Shown here piece after piece: positions 1 to 6,054 of a stretch of DNA of 7,274 nucleotides (the first letter of the stretch is position 1; each line of letters begins with the position of its first letter). Source of the stretch: Deltaproteobacteria bacterium UBA4427. GTDB taxonomy: Bacteria > Myxococcota_A > UBA9160 > UBA4427. The DNA lies in NCBI GenBank assembly GCA_002390675.1, contig DGPZ01000096.1:1-7274 (forward strand). Reading direction: 5' to 3'. The position numbers and the translations under genes were made by a program. A model generated the notes under the pieces. That model saw only the letters and a program-made list of their open reading frames with translations. It was not told the origin of the DNA and searched no databases.

Positions 1-1
1 G

Positions 2-415
2 ATCCATAATCGAAAGCTACGCGAAGCCGGCAAAACGCCTTTCCCCTTCGACCCCTTTCTAGACCTCGAAGACTTCGCGGATCGCATACGCGAGCATGAA
101 AACCTGGGGATCTTCACCATAGGCGGCGGCGTGCCTCGGAACTGGGCTCAGCAGATTGCGCCCTACCTCGAAATAACCGCAAACCGCCTCGGCACGGGCG
201 AGGCCGTACACCGATATCGCTATGCCGTGCGTATCTGCCCCGAGCCCGAACACTGGGGAGGCTTGTCCGGCTGCAGCTATACCGAAGGTGTTAGTTGGGG
301 CAAATTTGTTCCGGAAAGCGAAGGCGGGCGCCACGTGGAGGTCCATGCCGACGCGACGATCGCCTGGCCGATCATCGTTCGCGCCGTAATCGAACGTCTT
401 GAGGCGCGCCCCTAA
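2..415 (+). CDS. Deoxyhypusine synthase-family protein, C-terminal part (5' end outside window)
   Basis: The reading frame is open from base 2 and stops at a tandem TAA TAA (413-418), giving 137 residues, roughly the last third of a usual 300-370 aa enzyme. Family hallmarks are GGGVPRNWAQQ (from about base 122), YRYAVRICP, HWGGLSGC and EGVSWGKF. The lysine of SWGK (codon 302-304) matches the lysine that forms the enzyme-imine intermediate in eukaryotic deoxyhypusine synthase, and a C-terminal ADAT stretch matches its NAD-contacting region. The family transfers an aminobutyl group from spermidine using NAD. Bacteria lack eIF5A, so the product is more likely a polyamine such as homospermidine than deoxyhypusine; this is inference. 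GTG at 131 is internal and not the real start, because homology continues upstream of it. It is convergent with prfC, 69 bp away. Confidence 0.9.
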   Translation: MHNRKLREAGKTPFPFDPFLDLEDFADRIREHENLGIFTIGGGVPRNWAQQIAPYLEITANRLGTGEAVHRYRYAVRICPEPEHWGGLSGCSYTEGVSWGKFVPESEGGRHVEVHADATIAWPIIVRAVIERLEARP

Positions 416-484
416 TAAATAATCGGTGGTACCAGCTCGCGAATCGTTTTTACACGAAACCTCGATGGCCACTAGAGACGACCT

Positions 485-2110
485 TTAGACCGCGCTCTCA
501 AAGAGAGATGGATCCGGCGTTTCCGCGAGGACGAGATCCTCGTTTCGTTCCAGCACGCGATCAAAATCCCAGGGGCTCTGCGCAAGCAGTGCCCAATTGT
601 CGTCTCGGTCGCGCACGACTCGGATTCGCTCGGAGTAACGGAAGTCTTCGGGGTCAAATCCCTCTTGGGGCCAACGAGCCATCGTGTACGGAAGCACCGA
701 CAGTGTGAGATCCACTCCGTATTCCGTCTTAAGGCGATGCCGCATGACGTCAAACTGGAGCGGGCCCATCGCGCCGAGAATCCAACTCGCGGAGCCGCCT
801 TCGGGATCGCTGAAGAGCTGCACAACGCCTTCTTGAACGAGCTGCTCGATACCCTTCTCGAGGGCTTTGCGTTTCTGAACGCCGGCAACTTCGACGCGCA
901 TATACGACTCGGGCGCGAATATTGGAATGCCCGCGTAGTGCATGTCCTTCTCGTTCGAGAGAGTGTCGCCTATGCGGAAGATTCCGGGGTCAAAGAGTCC
1001 GACGACGTCTCCAGCGAAGGCTTCGTCGATTTCCGATCGATCCTTCCCCATCAGAAGCGTTGAGTTCGTTAGGCGAATGGGCTTACCCGTGCGCATATGG
1101 GAGGTCTGTTCGCCCTTCAGAAAGCGGCCGGAACAGATGCGGACGAACGCGACGCGGTCGCGATGGTCCGGATCCATATTCGCCTGAATTTTGAAGACAA
1201 ATCCTGAGAATGGATGATCCGTCGGATCTATGACGTTGCCGTTACTCGTTCGCGGAACGGGCCCGGGCGCCATTTCAAGGAAGCGCTGCAGGAAGGGGTG
1301 CACACCGAAGTTGGTGAGCGCGCTCCCGAAGAACATAGGCGTCTGCGAACCGCGCGCGACGGCCTCGGGGTCGAGCTCCGCGCCGGCACCTTCAAGGAGT
1401 TCAAGCCCGTCTAAAACATCATCCGCAAAGGGGCCCATCGCCTCGCGGATCGCCTCCGAACCGGGCTCGCCCTCGACAATGTTTTCATCGACGCGATGTG
1501 TCCCATGATCACCGCCAGCAAAGGTGACGAGGCGGCGGTCGAGGCGGTCATATATCCCGCGAAAATCGGAGCCAGCACCGACTGGCCAATTCACAGGCAC
1601 GACGTCCATGCCTAACACATCTTCAATTTCGGCCATGATATCAAGTGGGTCCCGGCCGTGCCGATCCATCTTGTTAACGAAGGTAAAGATCGGAATTTTT
1701 CGAAGTTTGCAGACTTCACAGAGCTTGCGCGTCTGCGGTTCGACGCCGCGCGCAGCATCGATCAGCATGACGGCGCTGTCTGCCGCCATCAGCGTCCGAT
1801 AGGTGTCTTCGCTGAAGTCGCGATGGCCCGGGGTATCGAGAATATTAACCCGATGGTCGTTGAACTCGAAATGGAGGACGGAACTCGAAACCGAGATCCC
1901 GCGCTGTTTTTCGAGTTCGAGCCAATCGCTCGTCGCGTGTCGCGCGGCCTTTTGCGCACGAACCGCTCCCGCCTCGCGAACCGCACCACCGTAGAGCAGC
2001 AGCTTCTCCGTCAGCGTCGTCTTGCCAGCGTCCGGATGCGAAATAATCGCGAAGGTCCGCCGACGCTCGATCTCGCGGCGAATATCATCAGAGTTGCGTT
2101 CTTTGGACAC
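485..2110 (-). CDS. prfC: Peptide chain release factor 3 (RF3), translational GTPase
   Basis: RF3 is a cytoplasmic GTPase that recycles RF1/RF2 from the ribosome after peptide release. The 541 aa agree with the usual ~530. The GTPase motifs are intact: P-loop SHPDAGKT (24-31), switch I GISVSSS (71-77), DTPGH (92-96), NKMD (146-149) and GSAL (262-265). Domain II runs over about 300-390, and the RF3-specific C-terminal domain from about 395 contains LGAMGPLQFDV (445-455). The start is GTG at 2110: the next in-frame codons upstream reach a TGA six codons away with no other start. No clear Shine-Dalgarno sequence lies before it, so translation may be coupled to the aldolase gene 23 bp upstream. 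The protein ends in TAA. No U-rich terminator is seen in the 69 bp before the convergent gene. Confidence 0.97.
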   Translation of the reverse strand: MSKERNSDDIRREIERRRTFAIISHPDAGKTTLTEKLLLYGGAVREAGAVRAQKAARHATSDWLELEKQRGISVSSSVLHFEFNDHRVNILDTPGHRDFSEDTYRTLMAADSAVMLIDAARGVEPQTRKLCEVCKLRKIPIFTFVNKMDRHGRDPLDIMAEIEDVLGMDVVPVNWPVGAGSDFRGIYDRLDRRLVTFAGGDHGTHRVDENIVEGEPGSEAIREAMGPFADDVLDGLELLEGAGAELDPEAVARGSQTPMFFGSALTNFGVHPFLQRFLEMAPGPVPRTSNGNVIDPTDHPFSGFVFKIQANMDPDHRDRVAFVRICSGRFLKGEQTSHMRTGKPIRLTNSTLLMGKDRSEIDEAFAGDVVGLFDPGIFRIGDTLSNEKDMHYAGIPIFAPESYMRVEVAGVQKRKALEKGIEQLVQEGVVQLFSDPEGGSASWILGAMGPLQFDVMRHRLKTEYGVDLTLSVLPYTMARWPQEGFDPEDFRYSERIRVVRDRDDNWALLAQSPWDFDRVLERNEDLVLAETPDPSLFESAV

Positions 2111-2133
2111 GTTAGGTCGATATTTTCAGCGAA

Positions 2134-3024
2134 TCAGGTACGTGAGGCCTGGCAGATCGCGTCAATCGATCGGTCCAGGGTCGCGTTGAATTCATTGTCG
2201 CTCTGCTGCGCGGAGAGTCCCTCGGTCAAGGCACGCGAGAAGCTTGCAATCATGCCGAGATTTTCCCCGAGCCGCCGGTTCGCTTCTTCCCGCGAATAAC
2301 CACCGGAGAGTGCAACCACGCGGGCGACCCGCGGATGTCTAATGTGCCTAGCGTAGAGATTCGCCTCTTCGGGGAGCGTGAGCTTGAGCATCACGTTTTG
2401 ATCGCCTAGCGCGTCGAGATGCGAGAGTAATTGCTCTGCCAGGATGCCTTCGGACTCCGCTTTGTCTACCGAGTTGATATCGACTTCTGGTTCGATGATC
2501 GGGACGAGTCCGGCGGCACAAATCTGGCGACCGACCTGAAACTGTTGCTCCACAATGCGTTCGATCCCCTGAGCCGATGCTTTCTTGATCACCGACCGCA
2601 TCTTCGTCCCGAACACACCGCGCGAGTTCGCCTTGTCGAGCAAAGCCGCGAGATCCGGGTTGGGTTTCATCACCTGAACGCCACCTTCTTCGTCCGCGAG
2701 TCCCTTGTCGATCTTCAGGAAAGGCACGACGTTCTTCTTGCTCCATAGATAGGCGGCTGAGCTCATGCCGGCTATTTCCCGATCGAGGGTCATCTCGAAA
2801 AGAATCGCGCCTAGGATGCGCTCGCCGGTAAACGAAGGACTCTCGACGATTCGGCAGCGCATCTCATGGACGCGATCGAACATCTCTTCGTCGCCGGAGT
2901 AGCCACCCGCTTCGACACCGTAAAGTGACAGCGCCTTAGGTGTGCTGCCCCCACTCTGGTCGAGAGCTGCAATAAAACCTTCATTGCTGCGGATTTTCTG
3001 AAGTTGATCGGATCGGTCACTCAT
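2134..3024 (-). CDS. Class I fructose-1,6-bisphosphate aldolase (Schiff-base type)
   Basis: It reversibly cleaves fructose 1,6-bisphosphate to dihydroxyacetone phosphate and glyceraldehyde 3-phosphate in glycolysis and gluconeogenesis. At 296 aa it has the same length as the Staphylococcus-type class I enzyme (Fda), which it closely resembles. Visible signatures are AALDQSGGSTPK (19-30), PFLKIDKGL (101-109), FGTKMRS (138-144), PIIEPEV (175-181), VMLKLT (211-216), whose Lys214 is the expected Schiff-base lysine, and phosphate-binding ALSGGYSRE (238-246) followed by SFSRAL (261-266). No metal-binding class II motif is present. The ATG at 3024 is preceded by AGGTAG (plus-strand 3035-3040) ten bases upstream, a moderate ribosome binding site. 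prfC follows 23 bp downstream on the same strand, so the two probably form one transcription unit. Confidence 0.95.
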   Translation of the reverse strand: MSDRSDQLQKIRSNEGFIAALDQSGGSTPKALSLYGVEAGGYSGDEEMFDRVHEMRCRIVESPSFTGERILGAILFEMTLDREIAGMSSAAYLWSKKNVVPFLKIDKGLADEEGGVQVMKPNPDLAALLDKANSRGVFGTKMRSVIKKASAQGIERIVEQQFQVGRQICAAGLVPIIEPEVDINSVDKAESEGILAEQLLSHLDALGDQNVMLKLTLPEEANLYARHIRHPRVARVVALSGGYSREEANRRLGENLGMIASFSRALTEGLSAQQSDNEFNATLDRSIDAICQASRT

Positions 3025-3082
3025 GGATGGCGTTCTACCTGATGGATACGTGAAATATTCTCGGGGCCGCTCGGCGGGCGGC

Positions 3083-3112
3083 AGTATAGAGTAGCTGCGG
3101 CGAGCAGGTCGC
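3083..3112 (-). promoter_or_regulatory. Candidate sigma-70-type promoter for the aldolase-prfC unit
   Basis: On the minus strand a TATACT hexamer (plus 3083-3088, five of six matches to TATAAT) lies 18 bp downstream of GCGACC (3107-3112), a weak -35 match retaining only GAC. Transcription would begin near 3075, leaving a leader of about 50 bases before the aldolase ATG. The gap between the PilZ stop and the aldolase start is 169 bp, enough for an independent promoter. The call rests on hexamer matches only. Confidence 0.35.
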
Positions 3113-3150
3113 CGGGATCGTCAGCCAGCTCCGGATTCCCCTTCTAAGGC

Positions 3151-3176
3151 GAGCCCTGAGCGAGGGAACGGGGCTC
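3151..3176. repeat. Small inverted repeat 3' of the PilZ gene
   Basis: GAGCCC (3151-3156) and GGGCTC (3171-3176) form a six-base-pair GC-rich stem with a 14-base loop, 18 bp beyond the PilZ stop codon. It could be a 3' stem-loop for the PilZ transcript. On neither strand is it followed by a T-run, so an intrinsic terminator is not supported. Confidence 0.3.
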
Positions 3177-3193
3177 AAAGTCGCGACACCCGA

Positions 3194-3877
3194 TCAGGCC
3201 AAAATGGCCTCGGTGACGAAGCGACCGAGCGCTTCTCTCGCAGAAGATTCGAGCGCATTGAATACCAACCCCGTATCGGGCAAAAGCTGATAGGTGGCTT
3301 CCGCCACGAGTTCAACTCTTCCGTCCCGGGGCAAATCCAGCTCGATTCGGAGTTTTTGGCCAAGCAGGATCTCTTCGGGGCTGCGAATCAAGCACCCATT
3401 TTCGGAGAGCGAGAGAACTCGGCCCTTCCATGATCTAGAATTGCTCTCGCAGCTTGCGTGGAGATGGGTAGGAACCCGCGGCGTCGAGCGCGGATAGTCC
3501 TCAAAGACCTGTTGCATCAGGCGATAGAGATCGTGCAGCCCGGCAGGGCGTTTAGCGGCGCCGACAATCCTTGGATCGCCTCCGGTCACTCCCTGCTTGC
3601 CTGTCAGCAGGACGATCGGAAGCGCGCCCTCCCCTTCACAATTTCCGTACTCCGCGACCTCTTCGAATCGTCTCTCATCGACCACGAGGAGCTCGGCGCG
3701 CAGCGACGGATGCTCTTCCTGCAGCTTCCTAAAGGTCTCGGGCAGCAGCATCTGGTAGCCGAGCCGGCTCAGGATCACGTCCGTGCGCGGGCCGAGAGCA
3801 TCGCGGGATGCGTGATAAATAATGGTCCGCTTCCAGGCGGGCGCGTGAACTGGAGAGTCGGAAGAAAAGTCGGGCAT
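3194..3877 (-). CDS. PilZ-domain protein with a receiver-like N-terminal domain
   Basis: The C-terminal half (about 129-225) is a PilZ domain, the family that binds cyclic di-GMP and relays it to motility or surface outputs. RSTPR (130-134) fits the RxxxR arm, SLSENG (156-161) occupies the [D/N]xSxxG position with Ser replacing Asp/Asn, and GLVF (203-206) fits the later strand. The N-terminal part (about 15-128) looks like a response-regulator receiver: LVVDE with Asp67 at the phospho-acceptor position, Thr92 in LLTGK and K109-R-P111 in AAKRP. The first strand (TIIYHASRD) lacks the usual acidic pair, so phosphorylation is doubtful. Start ATG 3877 is the first possible one, with an in-frame TGA five codons upstream; the ribosome binding site is weak. 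There is no signal peptide or membrane segment, so it is cytoplasmic. It is divergent from the PAS gene. Confidence 0.85.
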   Translation of the reverse strand: MPDFSSDSPVHAPAWKRTIIYHASRDALGPRTDVILSRLGYQMLLPETFRKLQEEHPSLRAELLVVDERRFEEVAEYGNCEGEGALPIVLLTGKQGVTGGDPRIVGAAKRPAGLHDLYRLMQQVFEDYPRSTPRVPTHLHASCESNSRSWKGRVLSLSENGCLIRSPEEILLGQKLRIELDLPRDGRVELVAEATYQLLPDTGLVFNALESSAREALGRFVTEAILA

Positions 3878-3979
3878 GGCTTCGAATTCGGGTCATCGCC
3901 CGGCTCCATTGAGGCATTTACGCCCCGGGTGAGATTTTTCCCCCTGCGGGTGGTGCCAACCGAGTCTTCTTGCGTGTAC
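3878..3979. promoter_or_regulatory. Divergent intergenic region between the PilZ and PAS genes
   Basis: This 102-bp gap separates two outward-facing start codons and must hold the 5' signals of at least one of them. On the minus strand TTGGCA (plus 3954-3959) resembles a -35 hexamer, but no convincing -10 lies at the right distance. No strong Shine-Dalgarno sequence precedes either start. The limits depend on ATG 3980 being the PAS start. Confidence 0.4.
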
Positions 3980-4846
3980 ATGGAGGGAATCTGGGTCGGA
4001 TCGCGGGGCCTCGCGCCATCGCCTGCTAGCTTTGTGCGCGTGGAAGAAGCGGTTGTTGGTGATGTGAATCGCGAACTCGCCACTTGGCTGGTTTCGCAAA
4101 GACTCGAGATCGAGCGCTTGATGCAAGAGCGCCTCGGCGCGGCCAGCCCCGCGGCCGCAGGCCCAGAAGCCGAAACTCTTCGACGTTTCAGGGTTTTCTC
4201 GTCGACCGCCTTAATGCGAGGCGAAGCCCCACGGCCCGTTCTTGAGGGCCTGCGACCCAATGAGCGGCGCGTGATGGCATTGCTCACGACATGGTCGGAA
4301 ACTGCGATCGAACTGGCCGGCCCCGATGCCGCCGTCGTTCGATCCGCCCTTGCTCCCTTGCTAGACGCATTCCGGCTCGCGATTCGCACCACAGGCAGTC
4401 AGCGCAAATCCAAGGGACGCCCGCGAGCCACTCGCCGCGCGATCAGCGCCGCGATTGATCGGGTCGCAGATCTCTATTTTGCGATCGACGTCGACTCAGG
4501 GGAGATCCTCGACACGAATCCGGCCGCGGGCTCGGCCCTCGGAGTGGCGCGGGATGCTTTGATAGGCCTCGAATTCAACGCGTTCGTTCCCACCGACGCC
4601 CAGGGCCCTTGGTGGACCTGCCTCGACGCAATCGCCGAAGGAACCGAGAACATGGTCTTCGCGGCTGTTATGCAAGACCGAGAAGGACGACAACTCCGGC
4701 TCGAGGCTTCTGCAACTGGCTATAAGCGAGCCGCCAACAAAACCCTCGCCCTCATTATCGCGCGCCCGAGCGACAAGGTGCAGACGCTCGTCCATTCGCA
4801 GCCCGCGCTCTCCAACGGCCACGCGGCAGAAGCCAGAACGCGCTAA
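3980..4846 (+). CDS. PAS-domain protein with an unrecognised helical N-terminal region
   Basis: From ATG 3980 the protein is 288 aa. Residues about 156-262 read as a PAS sensory domain: AIDRVADLYFAIDVDSGEIL begins it, DTNPAAGSALGV (178-189) is the typical PAS helix region, then LIGLEFNAFVP (194-204) and a closing strand TLALIIARP (255-263). Residues 20-138 are mostly helical and match no family I recognise. A basic linker (RKSKGRPRATRR, 142-153) joins the two. No kinase, GGDEF, EAL or HTH output domain is present, so it probably acts through protein contacts. The same frame is open back to 3458, but that stretch is antisense to the PilZ gene and unlike a protein. No Shine-Dalgarno sequence marks the start; GTG at 4034, 4040 or 4064 are alternatives. 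It is divergent from the PilZ gene and convergent with the hydrolase gene. Confidence 0.75.
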   Translation: MEGIWVGSRGLAPSPASFVRVEEAVVGDVNRELATWLVSQRLEIERLMQERLGAASPAAAGPEAETLRRFRVFSSTALMRGEAPRPVLEGLRPNERRVMALLTTWSETAIELAGPDAAVVRSALAPLLDAFRLAIRTTGSQRKSKGRPRATRRAISAAIDRVADLYFAIDVDSGEILDTNPAAGSALGVARDALIGLEFNAFVPTDAQGPWWTCLDAIAEGTENMVFAAVMQDREGRQLRLEASATGYKRAANKTLALIIARPSDKVQTLVHSQPALSNGHAAEARTR

Positions 4847-4949
4847 CGCCGTATCGCTCTGACACTCGTCCGCCAAGCGGCTGCCCGTTCACCATCTACC
4901 GCCCAGTCCTTGGTCGCCGAAGCGTGTGCTCTGACCTGAGGAATGGCCA

Positions 4950-4984
4950 AACGCACCTCGCGTTACCCGCGCTCGAAATGCGTT
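4950..4984. repeat. Nested inverted repeat between convergent genes
   Basis: AACGCA (4950-4955) pairs with TGCGTT (4979-4984), enclosing CGCG (4959-4962) and CGCG (4968-4971) around a TTACC loop. It lies in the 137-bp gap between the PAS and hydrolase genes, and its right arm touches the hydrolase stop codon. It could act as a two-way transcription end or a 3' stabilising stem. There is no T-run on either side, so intrinsic termination is unproven. Confidence 0.3.
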
Positions 4985-5748
4985 CAGTCGAGTTCGCCGT
5001 GCAGGAATGGAAGCACGCGCGCCCACGCCGCTTGGGATGCAGAGGCATCATAGGCCTCGCTCCGTGTTCGATTGAGAAAGGCATGCCCTGCGTCCGGATA
5101 GCGGTCGACTTCGAAGGTCGTCCCGCTCGACGACATGCCCTCATAGAGGGCATCAACGTGCGCGTCGGGAACGAAGGTGTCCTTCCCACCGAAGGAAGCA
5201 AGCGTGGGTGTCCGAAGCCGCTCGGCGGCTTCGATGGGCGACGTCGGCTTCTTTTCTAGCGAGCGTCCTTCGGGCCCCGCAAGAAATCCTTCGTCGTAGG
5301 AGAGAATCCCGTAGAAGGGTGCGGCTGCCTTGAAGCGGTCAGACAAACACGCGGCAAGCAGCGAATAGGTTCCACCCATACACACCCCGATCACCCCCAC
5401 TGCCCGACCACGGCAAGCCGTTGCATTGCGCGCCAACCAATCGGCCCCGGCATCCAAATCCGTCAGCACCTGTGGATCCGAAAGCGAACGGATATGCGCG
5501 CCGGGATCGTCGATTGTGAAATCGCCGAGCGCTCGATACAGATCGATCTCGAGAACCCCAAACCCCTCGCCGGCCAGCGCTCCCGCGAGTTCCAGGCTGT
5601 GTTCCGAGAGTCCAAAAACGTCGTGAATCAGGACGAGGCCAGGTACTGCGCCTGCCCCGTCCAGGTCGGCAGGACGGTGAAATCGGCCAAGTTCGACCCT
5701 CTCACATTGCGTTGCAGAATTCAAAGCCTCGGCACCTGTCTTGCTCAT
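4984..5748 (-). CDS. Dienelactone hydrolase-family alpha/beta hydrolase
   Basis: This 254-aa protein has the dienelactone hydrolase fold; the founding enzymes open dienelactones to maleylacetate in chlorocatechol breakdown, though most relatives act on other esters or are unassigned. The triad is visible: Cys123 in the nucleophile elbow GVCMGG (121-126), Asp190 in GGKDTFVPD (187-195) and His222 in DAGHAFLN (219-226). IHDVFGL (41-47) corresponds to the segment bearing the active-site Glu of dienelactone hydrolase, with Asp43 in its place. There is no signal peptide, so it is cytoplasmic. Start ATG 5748 is supported by GAGGAA (plus 5758-5763) nine bases upstream. It shares a 306-bp divergent control region with the hydratase gene, which may indicate joint regulation. 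The substrate cannot be deduced. Confidence 0.9.
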   Translation of the reverse strand: MSKTGAEALNSATQCERVELGRFHRPADLDGAGAVPGLVLIHDVFGLSEHSLELAGALAGEGFGVLEIDLYRALGDFTIDDPGAHIRSLSDPQVLTDLDAGADWLARNATACRGRAVGVIGVCMGGTYSLLAACLSDRFKAAAPFYGILSYDEGFLAGPEGRSLEKKPTSPIEAAERLRTPTLASFGGKDTFVPDAHVDALYEGMSSSGTTFEVDRYPDAGHAFLNRTRSEAYDASASQAAWARVLPFLHGELD

Positions 5749-5867
5749 CGTATCCGCTTCCTCGCAGGTCGTTTATGCTGGCGATCTACCGGATCGTATC
5801 GAGCCCGTTGCGAGACTCCATCCCTCTTTGCTCCTCCGCCCGCCAGTGGGCGCCCCCTGATTTCGCA

Positions 5868-5911
5868 CGTCTTGCGCCGTAGTGACTCTCGGACACCGGG
5901 CGCAGACGCCC
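5868..5911 (+). other. Two overlapping, mutually exclusive hairpins
   Basis: The arm 5868-5878 (CGTCTTGCGCC) pairs with 5899-5908 (GGCGCAGACG) over ten base pairs with one bulged T and a 20-base loop. The right arm can instead fold on itself as GGGCG-CAGA-CGCCC (5898-5911). The two folds compete for the same bases. They lie about 145-185 bp upstream of the hydratase ATG and could act in its leader if transcription begins upstream of them. A chance pairing in GC-rich DNA is possible. Confidence 0.3.
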
Positions 5912-5946
5912 TGCAACCCTCGGTCGCTGGCATAGGGAGAGCCCCC

Positions 5947-5958
5947 TGAGTAGACTCA
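5947..5958. promoter_or_regulatory. 12-bp perfect dyad, candidate operator
   Basis: TGAGT-AG-ACTCA is a perfect two-fold symmetric site, 97 bp upstream of the hydratase ATG and about 200 bp from the hydrolase ATG. Short dyads of this size are typical for GntR- or TetR-family dimers, which often control CoA-ester genes. No regulator gene is in the window, so the link is inference. Confidence 0.3.
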
Positions 5959-6021
5959 CGAGCCGCTCGCCCCGAGCCCCGCGGCCGCCTGCTCGCCGCG
6001 CTGATCCCAACTTTCGAACAT

Positions 6022-6046
6022 CGTGAACCTGATTCGTGGGTTCGTG
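6022..6046 (+). other. Stem-loop abutting the hydratase ribosome binding site
   Basis: CGTGAACCT (6022-6030) can pair with GGGTTCGTG (6038-6046) around a seven-base loop: six Watson-Crick pairs, five of them contiguous, plus three G-U pairs. Its last base is the first G of the GGAG ribosome binding site (6046-6049). It could limit ribosome access in the hydratase leader. The fold is of moderate strength only. Confidence 0.3.
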
Positions 6047-6054
6047 GAGACCCC

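Larger units (their letters stand above)
5749..6054. promoter_or_regulatory. 306-bp divergent control region of the hydrolase and hydratase genes
   Basis: No convincing gene lies here; the open frames that cross it are compositional shadows rich in Arg, Ser, Gly and Pro. It holds ribosome binding sites at both ends (GAGGAA at 5758-5763 on the minus strand, GGAG at 6046-6049 on the plus strand). Several dyads are present: CGATC-TACCG-GATCG (5782-5796), a bulged 10-bp inverted repeat (5868-5878 with 5899-5908), GGGCG-CAGA-CGCCC (5898-5911), TGAGT-AG-ACTCA (5947-5958) and a stem at 6022-6046. No -35/-10 pair is good enough to name. Confidence 0.5.

Noticed and set aside
59..472. Minus-strand open frame of 137 codons
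   Set aside because: It lies antisense to the clear deoxyhypusine-synthase-family frame and has no recognisable domain.
413..484. T-run (447-451) between the convergent deoxyhypusine-synthase and prfC genes as a terminator
   Set aside because: No stable hairpin precedes the T-run on the plus strand, so an intrinsic terminator is not supported.
472..888. Minus-strand frame rich in Arg and Ser overlapping prfC
   Set aside because: A frame-shifted shadow of prfC; the real protein has all GTPase motifs in the other frame.
1658..2299. Plus-strand open frame of 213 codons
   Set aside because: Antisense to both prfC and the aldolase gene, crossing their junction; no domain is visible.
3944..3959. 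Sigma-54-like TTGGCAC element on the minus strand upstream of the PilZ gene
   Set aside because: The -24 half resembles the consensus, but the expected GC of the -12 half is two bases out of place and TTGC is absent.
3775..4392. Minus-strand frame of 205 codons opposite the PAS gene
   Set aside because: Low-complexity Arg/Ser/Thr/Pro composition typical of a shadow in high-GC DNA; it also crosses the divergent start region.
5494..5949. Plus-strand frame of 151 codons
   Set aside because: Antisense to the dienelactone-hydrolase gene over half its length, then running into intergenic sequence; no domain.
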